A DNA stretch of 64,000 nucleotides from Oligoflexia bacterium (lineage in GTDB: Bacteria; Bdellovibrionota; Bdellovibrionia; Bdellovibrionales; Bdellovibrionaceae): NCBI GenBank assembly GCA_016861345.1, contig BOLD01000003.1, forward strand, positions 124,001 through 188,000, read 5' to 3'. The notes under the pieces are model-generated. The model had not been told where the DNA came from. It saw nothing but the letters and a program-made list of their open reading frames with translations, and searched no databases. Below are positions 37,576 to 45,989 of the stretch, in pieces. The position numbers and the translations under genes were made by a program. Position 1 is the stretch's first letter, and every line of letters begins with the position of its first letter.

Positions 37576-39041
37576 TTCTCTTCTGCGGGCTTGACCCATC
37601 CCCCAAATACCTGTTCAAGATGTTCAGCAATCGATATAGTGAGGTGATCCTGAAAAGGGGCCCCAACAATTTGCACAGCTAAGGGGAGTCCATCGGCTCG
37701 TCCCACGGGAACTGTTGTGGCCGGAAATCCAAGTGCATTGATGACTCCTGTGTAGATAAAATCAAAAGGAGTCAAAATGGGGGCATGATGACGGGGGGCT
37801 CTTTTGGGGTGAGTCGGCATAACGATGATCCCATTGCTTCCCAATATTTTTTCCAACCGATTTTGAATCTCAGAAAGTTCTTGAAGGGATTTTTTTCTTT
37901 GTTCACGGAAGAACAGAGAATTCTTATCCATATTTCTTTCAAGTAAGCCCGAAACCAAGCTCGGAAAAGTATAGTTCGCCTGACCAAAGAAAAATTTTGT
38001 AAATTCAGAAAAGTAATTAATTTTTTCATTCGGATTCAGAGCCTCTTCAAATGTTCGAATATCGACCTCTGCCATTCGTGCAGACCAATTTTGAAAAGCG
38101 TTAAAAAATATTTTTTGATCAAGCTCTTCGACGTGAGATCCAATTTGTTCAAAATATTTGCCCACTTTTTCGCAGGCTTCTTGAAGACAAGGTTCTGTTT
38201 TAGATGTTCCTTTAATTGTTGGATTTTTAAGAATATAAACTTTTAATTTTTTATGATTTGCTAATGCTGGTGGGAACTCGTGCTCCACTGTTTCGGGATC
38301 AATAAAATCTCGTCCTTTAATAATATTCAGAATAGGTAAAAGATCCGTGGCTCGGCGACACATGGGGCCTGCAGCTGTCATGGGATATTCTTTTCCCGCG
38401 TACTTTTCTGCTTCTCCAGGGTAAATAGGTGGATGTCCAGTCATCGGGACAAGTTTGTGTGTTGATTTATGTCCAAAAATTCCACAAAACGCAGCTGGCA
38501 TTCGTATTGACCCGCCGATGTCACTGCCAATTCCAAATGGTGAGCCGCCCGCTCCAATGATAGCCCCTTCTCCTCCAGTGCTTCCACCACTCGTGCGGCC
38601 GAGATCATGGGGATTGTTTGTTTGACCATACACTTTGTTGGAACATTCAAACCAAAAACCAAGCTCAGCAACATTTGTAGTTCCAATTAAGATGGCTCCG
38701 GCCTCTTTTAGTCGGCTGACCACTGTTGCATCTGCAGAGGCCATTTGATCTTTCTTATGAATAGAGCCCAAGGTATGGTGCAGGCCTTTAACCGTGAACA
38801 TTTCCTTCATGGTAAAGGGAACCCCAGTCAGGGGAGAGTGATCATGACCAGATTTTTTTGAATCAATGAGCTCGGCTTCTTTGAGAGCTTCATCGTAGCA
38901 TTTTTCAACAACCGCATTGAGAGCAGGATTGACCTTTTCAATTTGGTCAATATGAGCTTTCACCACTTCGACAGATGAAAGCTCCGAGGATTTGATTTTA
39001 TTGGCTAATTCAAGGGCAGAGTATTCAAGGATTTTATTCAT
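37572..39041 (-). CDS. Amidase signature family hydrolase
   Basis: 489 residues, cytoplasmic. The amidase-signature Ser-cisSer-Lys triad is visible: Lys79 (PFTMKEM), Ser154 (TSGGSTGGE) and Ser178 (GSDIGGSIRMPA). It is the length of GatA and could be taken for it, but no gatB or gatC is adjacent, and the C-terminal half (FGGWVKPAEEN end, PAVSP-like linker absent) is closer to stand-alone fatty-acid or aryl-amide amidases. Substrate undetermined. It starts 2 nt after the ychF stop, so it belongs to that transcript. Confidence 0.88.
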   Translation of the reverse strand: MNKILEYSALELANKIKSSELSSVEVVKAHIDQIEKVNPALNAVVEKCYDEALKEAELIDSKKSGHDHSPLTGVPFTMKEMFTVKGLHHTLGSIHKKDQMASADATVVSRLKEAGAILIGTTNVAELGFWFECSNKVYGQTNNPHDLGRTSGGSTGGEGAIIGAGGSPFGIGSDIGGSIRMPAAFCGIFGHKSTHKLVPMTGHPPIYPGEAEKYAGKEYPMTAAGPMCRRATDLLPILNIIKGRDFIDPETVEHEFPPALANHKKLKVYILKNPTIKGTSKTEPCLQEACEKVGKYFEQIGSHVEELDQKIFFNAFQNWSARMAEVDIRTFEEALNPNEKINYFSEFTKFFFGQANYTFPSLVSGLLERNMDKNSLFFREQRKKSLQELSEIQNRLEKILGSNGIIVMPTHPKRAPRHHAPILTPFDFIYTGVINALGFPATTVPVGRADGLPLAVQIVGAPFQDHLTISIAEHLEQVFGGWVKPAEEN

Positions 39042-39043
39042 CC

Positions 39044-40144
39044 TTAAACATTAAAACGGAAAAATAAAATGTCACCATCTTTGACGACATATTCTTTTCC
39101 TTCAAGGCGATAACGTCCCGCTTCCTTAACGGCGGCTTCACTTTTCAATTCGAAAAGGTCATTGCAGTGATAGGTTTCAGCTCGAATAAAGCCTTTTTCA
39201 AAGTCTGTATGAATGACTCCTGCGGCTTGGGGAGCTTTCATGCCCTTACGGATTGTCCAAGCGCGAACTTCTTTTTCACCTGCAGTAAAGTATGTGTAAA
39301 GACCAAGAAGTTTGTAAGCTTCACGAATCAACCGATGAAGGCCTGGTTCTTCAGCGCCGAGTGATGCAAGAAATTCTTTTTGTTCTTCTTTTGGTAATTG
39401 GGCAATTTCAGCTTCCATTGCAGAACAAATGACAACTGTCCCGTTGCCTTCCTCCGCAGCTCTCTTTTTAACCTGCTCAACCCAGTCATTTCCACCCTTA
39501 GCATAATCGGTGTCATTCACATTGCAGGCGTATAAAACTGGTTTTGACGTCAGAAGATGCATTTCTTTTCGATAGGGTTCTTCAAGGTCATCAAGTTGCA
39601 CAGACCGAGCCGGAAGTCCCTTAGCTAAGGCTTCGTGAACTTTTTTAAGAACGTCATACTGCATTTTGATCTTCTTATCTTGACCCGTCTTTGCCTGTTT
39701 TTCGACAGACTTCATTTTTTTATCAACGCTATCAAAATCAGCTAACATCAGTTCTGTGTTGATAATTTCCATATCACGAACTGGGTCAACAGAACCAGAA
39801 ACGTGAACAATGTTGGGATCGTCAAAACATCGAACAACTTGAACAATGGCATCTGTTTGGCGGATGTGGCTTAAGAATTGATTTCCTAAACCTTCACCTT
39901 GGCTCGCACCCTTGACAAGGCCCGCGATGTCCACAAACTCCATTGTGGTTGGAACAACAGATTGAGGTTTCACAAACTGAGTGATCTTATCTAAGCGCTC
40001 ATCCGGAACAGTCACGACACCAACGTTGGGATCAATTGTGCAGAAAGGATAATTGGCGGCCTCTGCTTTTGCAGAAGTCAGGGCGTTAAAGAGAGTGCTT
40101 TTTCCCACATTTGGAAGCCCCACGATTCCGACTTGTAATGCCAT
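39044..40144 (-). CDS. ychF: Ribosome-binding ATPase YchF
   Basis: 366 residues, typical. Obg-family P-loop protein that binds ATP and ribosomes; involved in translation and stress control. Blocks: GIVGLPNVGKSTLFNALT (Walker A), NYPFCTIDPNVGVV, DIAGLVKGASQGEGLGNQFL (G3/switch II), the altered base-recognition motif NVND near residue 200, and the TGS-like C-terminus with FTAGEKEVRAWTI and GFIRAETY. SD AAGGAG lies before the ATG. Located 67 nt after pth, the conserved proteobacterial neighbour. Confidence 0.96.
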   Translation of the reverse strand: MALQVGIVGLPNVGKSTLFNALTSAKAEAANYPFCTIDPNVGVVTVPDERLDKITQFVKPQSVVPTTMEFVDIAGLVKGASQGEGLGNQFLSHIRQTDAIVQVVRCFDDPNIVHVSGSVDPVRDMEIINTELMLADFDSVDKKMKSVEKQAKTGQDKKIKMQYDVLKKVHEALAKGLPARSVQLDDLEEPYRKEMHLLTSKPVLYACNVNDTDYAKGGNDWVEQVKKRAAEEGNGTVVICSAMEAEIAQLPKEEQKEFLASLGAEEPGLHRLIREAYKLLGLYTYFTAGEKEVRAWTIRKGMKAPQAAGVIHTDFEKGFIRAETYHCNDLFELKSEAAVKEAGRYRLEGKEYVVKDGDILFFRFNV

Positions 40145-40211
40145 ATTTGCTCCTTAGTTCTTTCGTCAAATCTTCGTCAGTTTTTCAGTCAAAAAGTCAC
40201 TTAATATAACT

Positions 40212-40775
40212 TTAAGTATTAAATTTTGTCGATGCCTTTTGAAGGCCATCAAAAATAATTGCCTCTAGCGCATCCCCGCCCTTATTGAGAAAGTCAGCCA
40301 GTTGACTCTGTTCTTCTTGAGAAAATTTTTGAAGAACATAATCAGCGACTTCCATATTGGGATGAGGGGGGCGGCCGATACCTAATTTTAAACGGATATA
40401 GTCCTGGGTTCCCAATAGTTCAGAGATGCTTCGAATTCCGTTGTGGCCGCCGTGGCCACGATTTTTTTGAATTTTCATTTTTCCAAAAGGTTGGTCCAAT
40501 TCGTCGTGGACGACAATCAGATTTTCAAGAGAGATTTTGTAGTAATGAAGCAGGGCCTGAACTGATTCCCCTGATTTATTCATATAGGTCATGGGCTTTG
40601 CGAAAATCACAGGAATGTCGTTGATTTTAACTTTGCAAATGTGAGCTTTGTGCTCTTCATTCCAGGGTGGATTATTGATACTTTGAGAGTAAAGATCTAA
40701 ACACTGAAACCCAATATTGTGTCGGGTCAGTGCATATTTCGGTCCAGGATTTCCAAGTCCAACAATGAGCCACAT
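40212..40775 (-). CDS. pth: Peptidyl-tRNA hydrolase
   Basis: 187 residues. Releases tRNA from prematurely dropped peptidyl-tRNA. VGLGNPGPKYALTRHNIGF with catalytic His19, KPMTYMNKSGESV and HDELDQPFGKMKI, with the conserved Asp, GHGGHNGIRSI and RLKLGIGRP are the family hallmarks. It sits between rplY and ychF, an order shared with many proteobacteria. Only 24 nt separate the rplY terminator from its start codon, so expression must come from read-through or a promoter inside or above the terminator. Confidence 0.96.
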   Translation of the reverse strand: MWLIVGLGNPGPKYALTRHNIGFQCLDLYSQSINNPPWNEEHKAHICKVKINDIPVIFAKPMTYMNKSGESVQALLHYYKISLENLIVVHDELDQPFGKMKIQKNRGHGGHNGIRSISELLGTQDYIRLKLGIGRPPHPNMEVADYVLQKFSQEEQSQLADFLNKGGDALEAIIFDGLQKASTKFNT

Positions 40776-40804
40776 AGCTATCTCATTTCAAGTTACACTC
40801 AAAA

Positions 40805-40833
40805 AAAAAGAGCGGCTTTTGGCCGCTCTTTTT
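40805..40833 (-). terminator. Intrinsic terminator/attenuator after rplY
   Basis: GAGCGGC (40810-40816) pairs with GCCGCTC (40822-40828) around a 5-nt loop, extended by A5/T5 flanks into a 12-bp hairpin. On the minus strand it is followed by more T residues (nine in total, down to 40801). It ends the prs-rplY transcript but sits directly before pth. Confidence 0.8.
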
Positions 40834-40853
40834 GAAGATCTATACTAAAAATC

Positions 40854-41549
40854 TTACTTCTTGTCCTTCGCAGGAGCAGCAGGAGCTTTTGCGCCCGCAG
40901 CAGCAGGGGCAGCAGCACCAGCAGCAGGAGCAGCAGCACCAGCGGCAGGGGCGGCGGCAGCAGCTTCGGCAGCAGGAGTTGCAGCAGCTTCTTCTTCAAG
41001 AACGTTCACAACTGCAAGAGTCATCTCAGGGCTAGAAATAAGTTTGAATCCCTTTGGAAGAGTTAAATCAGAAACGTGAAGTGCGTCTCCAACACCAAGG
41101 TTAGTTACATCAGCAGTAATACCCTCTGGAATTTCTGTTGGTAAACATTCGATTTCGATTTGTCGGTTAACGATGTTCAGAAGACCGCCCTCAGAAAGAC
41201 CGATTGGTTTACCTTCGAAACGAACTTCAATGTTAACGCGAACAGTTTTCTTCAGATCAAGAGCGAAAAGATCGATGTGCTCTGGTCGTCGGCTCACTGG
41301 GTGAACAACAACTTCCTTCATCAGAACCACAACGCCATTGAGCGCCTTATCATCACTTTTGATATTGAAAAGAGCATTTTCAAATGCACGAGTGTTGTAT
41401 TTAACAACTGTGTTCTCTGCGATGCAGACGTTTTTATTCTCTGTAGATCCGTAGATCACAGCAGGAATTAATTTTTTAGTTCTGAGAGTGCGGCTGTTGT
41501 GTCGGCCAGTCTCACGAGGTTCAACTGTTAAATCATATCTTTTGCTCAT
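40854..41549 (-). CDS. rplY: 50S ribosomal protein L25 (CTC form) with Ala/Pro tail
   Basis: 231 residues: an N-terminal 5S-rRNA-binding L25 domain (RETGRHNSRTLRTKKLIPAV, about 1-95), the TL5/CTC C-terminal domain (VRVNIEVRFEGKPIGLSEGG, LPTEIPEGITADVT, about 95-185) and a low-complexity tail of about 45 residues made of Ala, Pro and Gly ending KDKK. L25 of the CTC type usually ends shortly after the second domain; longer acidic or Ala-rich tails occur but this one is unusually repetitive. It lies 37 nt after prs, the common gene order. Confidence 0.95.
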   Translation of the reverse strand: MSKRYDLTVEPRETGRHNSRTLRTKKLIPAVIYGSTENKNVCIAENTVVKYNTRAFENALFNIKSDDKALNGVVVLMKEVVVHPVSRRPEHIDLFALDLKKTVRVNIEVRFEGKPIGLSEGGLLNIVNRQIEIECLPTEIPEGITADVTNLGVGDALHVSDLTLPKGFKLISSPEMTLAVVNVLEEEAAATPAAEAAAAAPAAGAAAPAAGAAAPAAAGAKAPAAPAKDKK

Positions 41550-41586
41550 ACTTTACTCCGTCTTCATTTCATTTTTTAGTATTGAT

Positions 41587-42528
41587 TCAGTCAAATAATG
41601 AGCTGACCGAATCGTTGCCGTGGATTCTCTTAATGGCCTCAGCGAGCAGATTAGATACTGAAACCACTTCAATTTTTCCACACTTGCGAGCTGCCTCCGA
41701 GAGAGGAATTGTGTCTGTAACCCAAACCTTTTCTATCTGGCTTTCGACAAGTCGAGAGACTGCCGGACCTGAAAGTATCGGATGCGTCGCAACGGCGAAC
41801 ACCCTTTTTGCACCATTTTTATAAAGGCTGTCAACTGCTTGTGTAAGAGTTCCTGCAGTATCAATCATATCATCCACGATAATGGCTGTTTTTCCGGTGA
41901 CATCCCCAATCAGATGGTAGGCCTTGGCCTCATTTGGCCCGGATCGGCGCTTATCGATGATGGCCAGGGGGCACTCAATGCGTTTTGCAAAGGCCCTGGT
42001 TCGCTCAACTCCCCCCGCATCGGGACTCACTGCGACATAATCTGAGCCCGTTCCTTCTTTTTCTCGCCAAGCTCGGGCCAGGGTCGGGATGGCAAAAAGG
42101 TGGTCCACGGGAATATTAAAGAACCCTTGAATTTGAGCGGCGTGCAGATCTACTGAAACAACCCGATTTGCCCCGGCGGTCATTATTAGATCAGCCATCA
42201 GTTTGGCAGTGATCGGAGCTCGGGGAGCGACTTTACGGTCTTGTCTCGCGTAGCCGTAATAGGGAATAACAGCGGTGATGGATTTTGCTGATGCCCGTTT
42301 CAGGGCGTCCATCATCACAAATAATTCCATATAGTTGTGATTTGCAGGAGGGCAAGTGCTCTGAATGATAAAGACATCTTCGCCCCGGACACTTTCGTGA
42401 ATTTCGACTTGGATTTCTCCATCAGAGAATGTGTTGATTTGGCAGAAGCCCAGTTCTACTCCGACGGTCTCAGCAATTTTCTTTGCTAAGCCAGGGTTCG
42501 AATTACCAGAAAAAATCTTCATTCCCAT
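41587..42528 (-). CDS. prs: Ribose-phosphate pyrophosphokinase
   Basis: 313 residues. Makes PRPP from ribose 5-phosphate and ATP for nucleotide, His and Trp synthesis. [18 protein letters not shown], the ATP-site block [25 protein letters not shown] and the PRPP loop [12 protein letters not shown] are all present. GGGAGG precedes the ATG by 6 nt. It heads the prs-rplY transcript. Confidence 0.97.
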   Translation of the reverse strand: MGMKIFSGNSNPGLAKKIAETVGVELGFCQINTFSDGEIQVEIHESVRGEDVFIIQSTCPPANHNYMELFVMMDALKRASAKSITAVIPYYGYARQDRKVAPRAPITAKLMADLIMTAGANRVVSVDLHAAQIQGFFNIPVDHLFAIPTLARAWREKEGTGSDYVAVSPDAGGVERTRAFAKRIECPLAIIDKRRSGPNEAKAYHLIGDVTGKTAIIVDDMIDTAGTLTQAVDSLYKNGAKRVFAVATHPILSGPAVSRLVESQIEKVWVTDTIPLSEAARKCGKIEVVSVSNLLAEAIKRIHGNDSVSSLFD

Positions 42529-42606
42529 TCTGAACCTCCCCCAAATTACGTTGGTGAGAAGACTACAAAAAACACTTCTTTTTTACAAGAAGGAATAGGG
42601 GAAATC

Positions 42607-43206
42607 TTAGGAAAGGCTTTTGAGCTTTTCGATGAAGGCCTTTGTGGCCTGCGCGCGGTGCGAATTGGCGTTTTTGTAAGCATGACCTAGTTCGGCAAGG
42701 CTTTTTGTTTCGCCCGTCGGCACAAAGACGGGGTCATAACCAAACCCATGCTGACCTGCAGGAGTTTTAGATATGGTGCCTTTTAACTCTCCGTTAAAGA
42801 CAAACTCTTCGCCGCTTGGTGAGTAAGCTACAAGAACGCAGACAAATCGGGCGTTGCGGTTGGTAGCAGAGCGAATTTGTAACATTTTCAGAAGTTTAGC
42901 TACGTTTTCCGAGTCCGAGGCCTTAGGGCCCGCGTATCTGGCCGTGTGAATCCCCGGAAGATTGTTCAGGGCTTCGACCTCAAGTCCTGTGTCTTCGGCC
43001 ATCACCCATACTCCGGGTTTCATGGCTTTTAAGCTTTTGGCTTTGATTCGAGCATTTTCGAGAAAGGTTTGTCCATTTTCTGGTGGCTGAGTGTAGTGAG
43101 GAAGTTCTTGCAAGGTGTGAAGTTCAAGACTGGGAAGTTCTTTATCGAAAAGTAATTTGAACTCACTCAGTTTGCCTTTATTTGTTGTGCCAATCCAAAG
43201 TTCCAT
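42607..43206 (-). CDS. rdgB: XTP/dITP diphosphatase (RdgB/HAM1)
   Basis: 199 residues. Hydrolyses non-canonical purine triphosphates to protect nucleic acids. The N-terminal GTTNKGKLSEFKLLF (SxNxxK-type), AEDTGLEVEALNNLPGIHTARYAG, GFGYDPVFVP and the closing SHRAQAT with the conserved SHR are the family marks. SD AAGG is 6 nt from ATG. It follows rph by 8 nt, an order common in proteobacteria. Confidence 0.96.
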   Translation of the reverse strand: MELWIGTTNKGKLSEFKLLFDKELPSLELHTLQELPHYTQPPENGQTFLENARIKAKSLKAMKPGVWVMAEDTGLEVEALNNLPGIHTARYAGPKASDSENVAKLLKMLQIRSATNRNARFVCVLVAYSPSGEEFVFNGELKGTISKTPAGQHGFGYDPVFVPTGETKSLAELGHAYKNANSHRAQATKAFIEKLKSLS

Positions 43207-43214
43207 TTGAGACC

Positions 43215-43946
43215 TTATTTCAGTTGAAGGGGATAGGCGTGGCCAATAATTTGAGACTGAATTTCAAATAAGTCCCGACATCCTTTTTCAGCCATATCCA
43301 ACATGAGATTGAGATCTTTTCGATTAAAGGGCTGATGCTCGGCTGTGCCCTGAAGTTCGATGAATTCTCCCGCATTGGTCATCACAAAGTTCATATCTGT
43401 TCCGATGGTTGAATCTTCATCGTAATTCAGATCCAAAAGGGGGTTGTTGTTATGAAGTCCCACACTGACTGCAGACACATAATTTGTCAGCGGCATTTCT
43501 TTAATTTCGCTCACGTCGAGAAGTTTTTTAAAACAAAGTGCGAGAGCCACAAAGCCCCCAGTGATTGAAGCTGTGCGAGTTCCTCCATCGGCATGAAGAA
43601 CATCACAGTCGACGATGATTTGCTTTTCATTTAATTTTTTTAAGTTCACACAAGAGCGAAGGCTTCGACCAATCAGACGAGAAATTTCTTGAGTACGTCC
43701 ACTGCTCATATTTTTATCTCGTTTCACGCGGGTATGAGTGGCTCGCGGGAGCATTCCGTATTCAGCAGTCACCCAACCAGAACCTGTACCTTTAAGCCAA
43801 GAGGGGACTTGAGCTTCGTAGGTTGCTGTGCAGAGCACCTTGGTTTTTCCAAACTCAACGATCACGCTGCCTTCGGCGTATTCAGAGACGTTTGGAGTGA
43901 TAATGATTTTTCTGAGTTGGTTTGAAAGTCTTCCGTCGATTCGCAT
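43215..43946 (-). CDS. rph: Ribonuclease PH
   Basis: 243 residues. Phosphorolytic 3'-5' exoribonuclease that trims tRNA and other RNA ends. KVLCTATYEAQVPSWLKGTGSGWVTAEYGM, whose core GWVTAEYGMLPRATHTR is diagnostic, and GRTQEISRLIGRSLR with the phosphate-binding RS, DCDVLHADGGTRTASITG and EFIELQGTAEHQPF are all present. It starts 4 nt after the cell-wall amidase stop, suggesting a three-gene transcript amidase-rph-rdgB. Confidence 0.96.
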   Translation of the reverse strand: MRIDGRLSNQLRKIIITPNVSEYAEGSVIVEFGKTKVLCTATYEAQVPSWLKGTGSGWVTAEYGMLPRATHTRVKRDKNMSSGRTQEISRLIGRSLRSCVNLKKLNEKQIIVDCDVLHADGGTRTASITGGFVALALCFKKLLDVSEIKEMPLTNYVSAVSVGLHNNNPLLDLNYDEDSTIGTDMNFVMTNAGEFIELQGTAEHQPFNRKDLNLMLDMAEKGCRDLFEIQSQIIGHAYPLQLK

Positions 43947-43950
43947 GGGC

Positions 43951-44733
43951 CTAATTTAGGCTGGCCAAATTCGACTTGTCCATCAAATCTTTGTATTTTT
44001 GAAGGCCCCGGTAGATTTTTTGGGCAATTTCTTTCTGATATTCAGGATTAATCAGTCGATCTGCCTCTTTGGGGTTTGTGAGAAAACCCAATTCAATCAG
44101 CACCGAGGGCATATTGGCCCGAGAGACCACATAAAAGGGGGCCTGGCGAATAATGTTGGAATTGTTTTTAATCTCAGGATTTGTTTCCTCCCACGCCATG
44201 AGCAGCTTTTTACTGAGCTTATGTGAGCTGACCATGCGGTGAGTGCGTTTGAGATCTTCAACAATGGAAAGCACGTCATTCTTTTTTGTGGGATCTTGAG
44301 TGTTCTGGTTTTCCAGAGCATTTGATTTGGCAACTTTGTTTTCAGTTGCTGCTAAGAAAAGAGTTTCCTCGTCCGCAGGAAGATGATTTTGAAAATAAAA
44401 CTCGACCCCTCGAGCACGGCGATCACTGGCGGCATTGGCGTGAATACTTAAAAAGAGATCCGCTTTTAGCTCTTCGGCGAGCTCAACTCGCTCTTGAAGA
44501 GAGAGAGATTTGTCTGTCGTCCGTGTAAGAGAGGCCTGATAGTTTGAATCTTGTTCCAAGAGAGTTTTTAAATAAGTTCCCACCTTAAGGGCGATCTCAG
44601 CTTCACGGGCCTTTCCGCGAACAGCTCCGGTGTCGGTTCCCCCGTGGCCTGGGTCAATCATCACGTGCAGAGGTTGGGTTGAGGCCTGAACAAAAGAAGA
44701 AAATAAAACGAAAAACAAAGTCATGAACTTCAT
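43951..44733 (-). CDS. N-acetylmuramoyl-L-alanine amidase (Amidase_3, exported)
   Basis: 260 residues; signal peptide ending near FVQAST. Zinc amidase that removes stem peptides from murein. Zn ligands are seen as DPGHGGTDTGA (His30), REAEIAL (Glu44), and FLSIHANAA (His about 105), with the catalytic Glu in VLIELGFLTN near residue 225. Unlike E. coli AmiC, it has no N-terminal AMIN domain, so septal targeting must come from elsewhere. First gene of the amidase-rph-rdgB transcript. The SD is weak. Confidence 0.92.
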   Translation of the reverse strand: MKFMTLFFVLFSSFVQASTQPLHVMIDPGHGGTDTGAVRGKAREAEIALKVGTYLKTLLEQDSNYQASLTRTTDKSLSLQERVELAEELKADLFLSIHANAASDRRARGVEFYFQNHLPADEETLFLAATENKVAKSNALENQNTQDPTKKNDVLSIVEDLKRTHRMVSSHKLSKKLLMAWEETNPEIKNNSNIIRQAPFYVVSRANMPSVLIELGFLTNPKEADRLINPEYQKEIAQKIYRGLQKYKDLMDKSNLASLN

Positions 44734-44828
44734 AGTGATATTCTAAAGTGAATTGGTGCGAGAGACAGGTCCTGAAGCTGGTGGTCGAGGTTGAATCTGG
44801 ACGAGACTAGAGATCAGGCGCAGATGGG

Positions 44829-45200
44829 TTAGGCAATATTGCGACGGCAGTATTGGATTAAGTTTTTAATTTCTTCTGAGCTTTTTACCGGTAAATTCAA
44901 AAAGACAACACTGTATTTGACGACTATTTTTTTTGATTTTGAGCCAGCAACCACACTCTTTCGAGCTTTAATTTCGCAGCGAACATTAAAGGGGCTCAGT
45001 CCATATCCTGATTTCATATGTAGAGTAAACCGGCTCCCAACGGGTAACAGATTGTTGTCACTGGAAAAACTAAATCCTCTCACGCTGAGATCAATCATTT
45101 CTCCATGAAAAACTTTTTTATCGTTGTGAGCAATAAACTTACAGGCAAAGGGAACCCGTGGATTATTTCTTCGAATGAAGGGTTTATATGATTCTGGCAT
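44829..45200 (-). CDS. PilZ domain protein (c-di-GMP receptor type)
   Basis: 123 residues from ATG 45200 (GAGAAG upstream). Nearly the whole protein is one PilZ domain with the nucleotide-binding signatures RxxxR (Arg11-Arg15 in RRNNPR) and DxSxxG (Asp37-Gly42, DLSVRG). Both are intact, so cyclic di-GMP binding is expected. No other domain is attached, so output must be by interaction with a partner. Its mRNA leader contains a strong terminator-like hairpin 38 nt upstream of the start codon, which hints at attenuation of this gene. Confidence 0.88.
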   Translation of the reverse strand: MPESYKPFIRRNNPRVPFACKFIAHNDKKVFHGEMIDLSVRGFSFSSDNNLLPVGSRFTLHMKSGYGLSPFNVRCEIKARKSVVAGSKSKKIVVKYSVVFLNLPVKSSEEIKNLIQYCRRNIA

Positions 45201-45237
45201 GTTTACTTCTCGGTGAAATATGCAAGGGCCTAAAGGC

Positions 45238-45282
45238 AAAAAAAAAGCGACCTGGTTTGGGGGGGGGGATCACCAGGCCGCT
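45238..45282 (-). terminator. Terminator hairpin in the leader of the PilZ gene
   Basis: On the minus strand AGCGGCCTGGT (45282-45272) pairs with ACCAGGTCGCT (45256-45246), 11 bp including one G-U, around a loop containing ten C residues, followed by nine T (45246-45238). On the plus strand the G-U becomes an A-C mismatch and no T-tract follows, so the signal is directional. It precedes the PilZ start by about 38 nt on the same strand. Confidence 0.7.
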
Positions 45283-45544
45283 ATGGGGGGGTACTTTAGT
45301 CTATTGCAAGGGGTTTGCCACTGCTCTGGATAAGGGTGGTCTGTCGTGAGCGAATATATTCAAGATGGGGAAGGTCATCCCTGTTTATGCTTTTGACATA
45401 GACGCCAAAGAGGGGCTTTTTCTCTAGGGGAGAGCACGTGAGACCATTGAACCCCTCTCAATTCGTCTCAGTTTGAGATGACTTTAGCAGGAGATTCAGG
45501 ATTTGGCCCTTGCCTTGCTCTGATCATGGATGGAGGAATCGACC
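45283..45544. other. Gene-free region upstream of PilZ; possible structured leader RNA or small RNA
   Basis: No supported reading frame. On the minus strand it contains AGAGGGG (about 45458-45452), which could pair with either of two later segments (CCCCT within 45427-45431 or CCCCTCT at 45410-45416), i.e. alternative folds, then further short inverted repeats, a second G/C7 tract (45285-45291) and the terminator at 45238-45282. This layout resembles a regulatory leader or an independent small RNA. I could not match it to 6S, SRP, tmRNA, RNase P or a known riboswitch. Confidence 0.35.
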
Positions 45545-45892
45545 ATGAGACTGCTGATTTTAATCTTCTTTGTACTTTCTGGAGTGAGTGCGCTGGCTCA
45601 AGAATCCAATCATGGAGGTCTCGGCGGGATGACTTACTTCGACAAGGCTCAGTTTGTTGAAGACTTAAAGTTACAGAATGAAGCTACTCTGGCTCAATAT
45701 ATCGAGCAAAATGTCGAAATTGAAAACCAATACGTCGAATGTGTATCCGATAGCCCCGTGGTTGAAGTTTATCAGTGTGAGTTTTATGGAAACATAAAAA
45801 CTCAAGATGCGAATCGGTATCAGTTTACACTTATTCGCTCGACAGCAGAGGATGCACTGAAGATGAGTGTCAAACTACAAACGAAACAATAA
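45545..45892 (+). CDS. Small secreted protein, unknown
   Basis: 115 residues from ATG 45545 (GGAGGA 8 nt upstream). Signal peptide MRLLILIFFVLSGVSALAQ with a clear A-x-A type cleavage site. The mature part has two Cys (VECVSD and YQCEFY) about 17 residues apart, likely a disulfide, and an alternating strand pattern at the C-terminus (FTLIRSTAEDALKMSVKLQ). No family recognised. Confidence 0.78.
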   Translation: MRLLILIFFVLSGVSALAQESNHGGLGGMTYFDKAQFVEDLKLQNEATLAQYIEQNVEIENQYVECVSDSPVVEVYQCEFYGNIKTQDANRYQFTLIRSTAEDALKMSVKLQTKQ

Positions 45893-45989
45893 TCAAAATC
45901 ATCATGTGCTTTGGTCCTGACCTCGACCACAGGCATCTTAATTTTTTGGAACTCTTTCATTAGAATAAGATTTTACGAAGGAGTTTTCT

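Noticed and set aside
37572..39041. Assignment of the amidase as GatA
   Set aside because: Triad and length fit, but no gatB/gatC neighbours and the C-terminal part differs; called only as amidase-signature hydrolase.
40832..41079. Plus-strand frames rich in Gln/Ala across the end of rplY
   Set aside because: They are antisense shadows of the Ala/Pro/Gly repeat tail of L25; no SD and no independent protein character.
42490..42530. GGTTCGAATTACC resembling a tRNA T-arm
   Set aside because: It is inside the prs N-terminal coding region and no acceptor stem or anticodon arm surrounds it.
45283..45544. Possible 6S, SRP or tmRNA gene
   Set aside because: Hairpins exist, but none of the conserved sequence blocks of these RNAs could be matched by eye; kept only as an unknown leader or small RNA.
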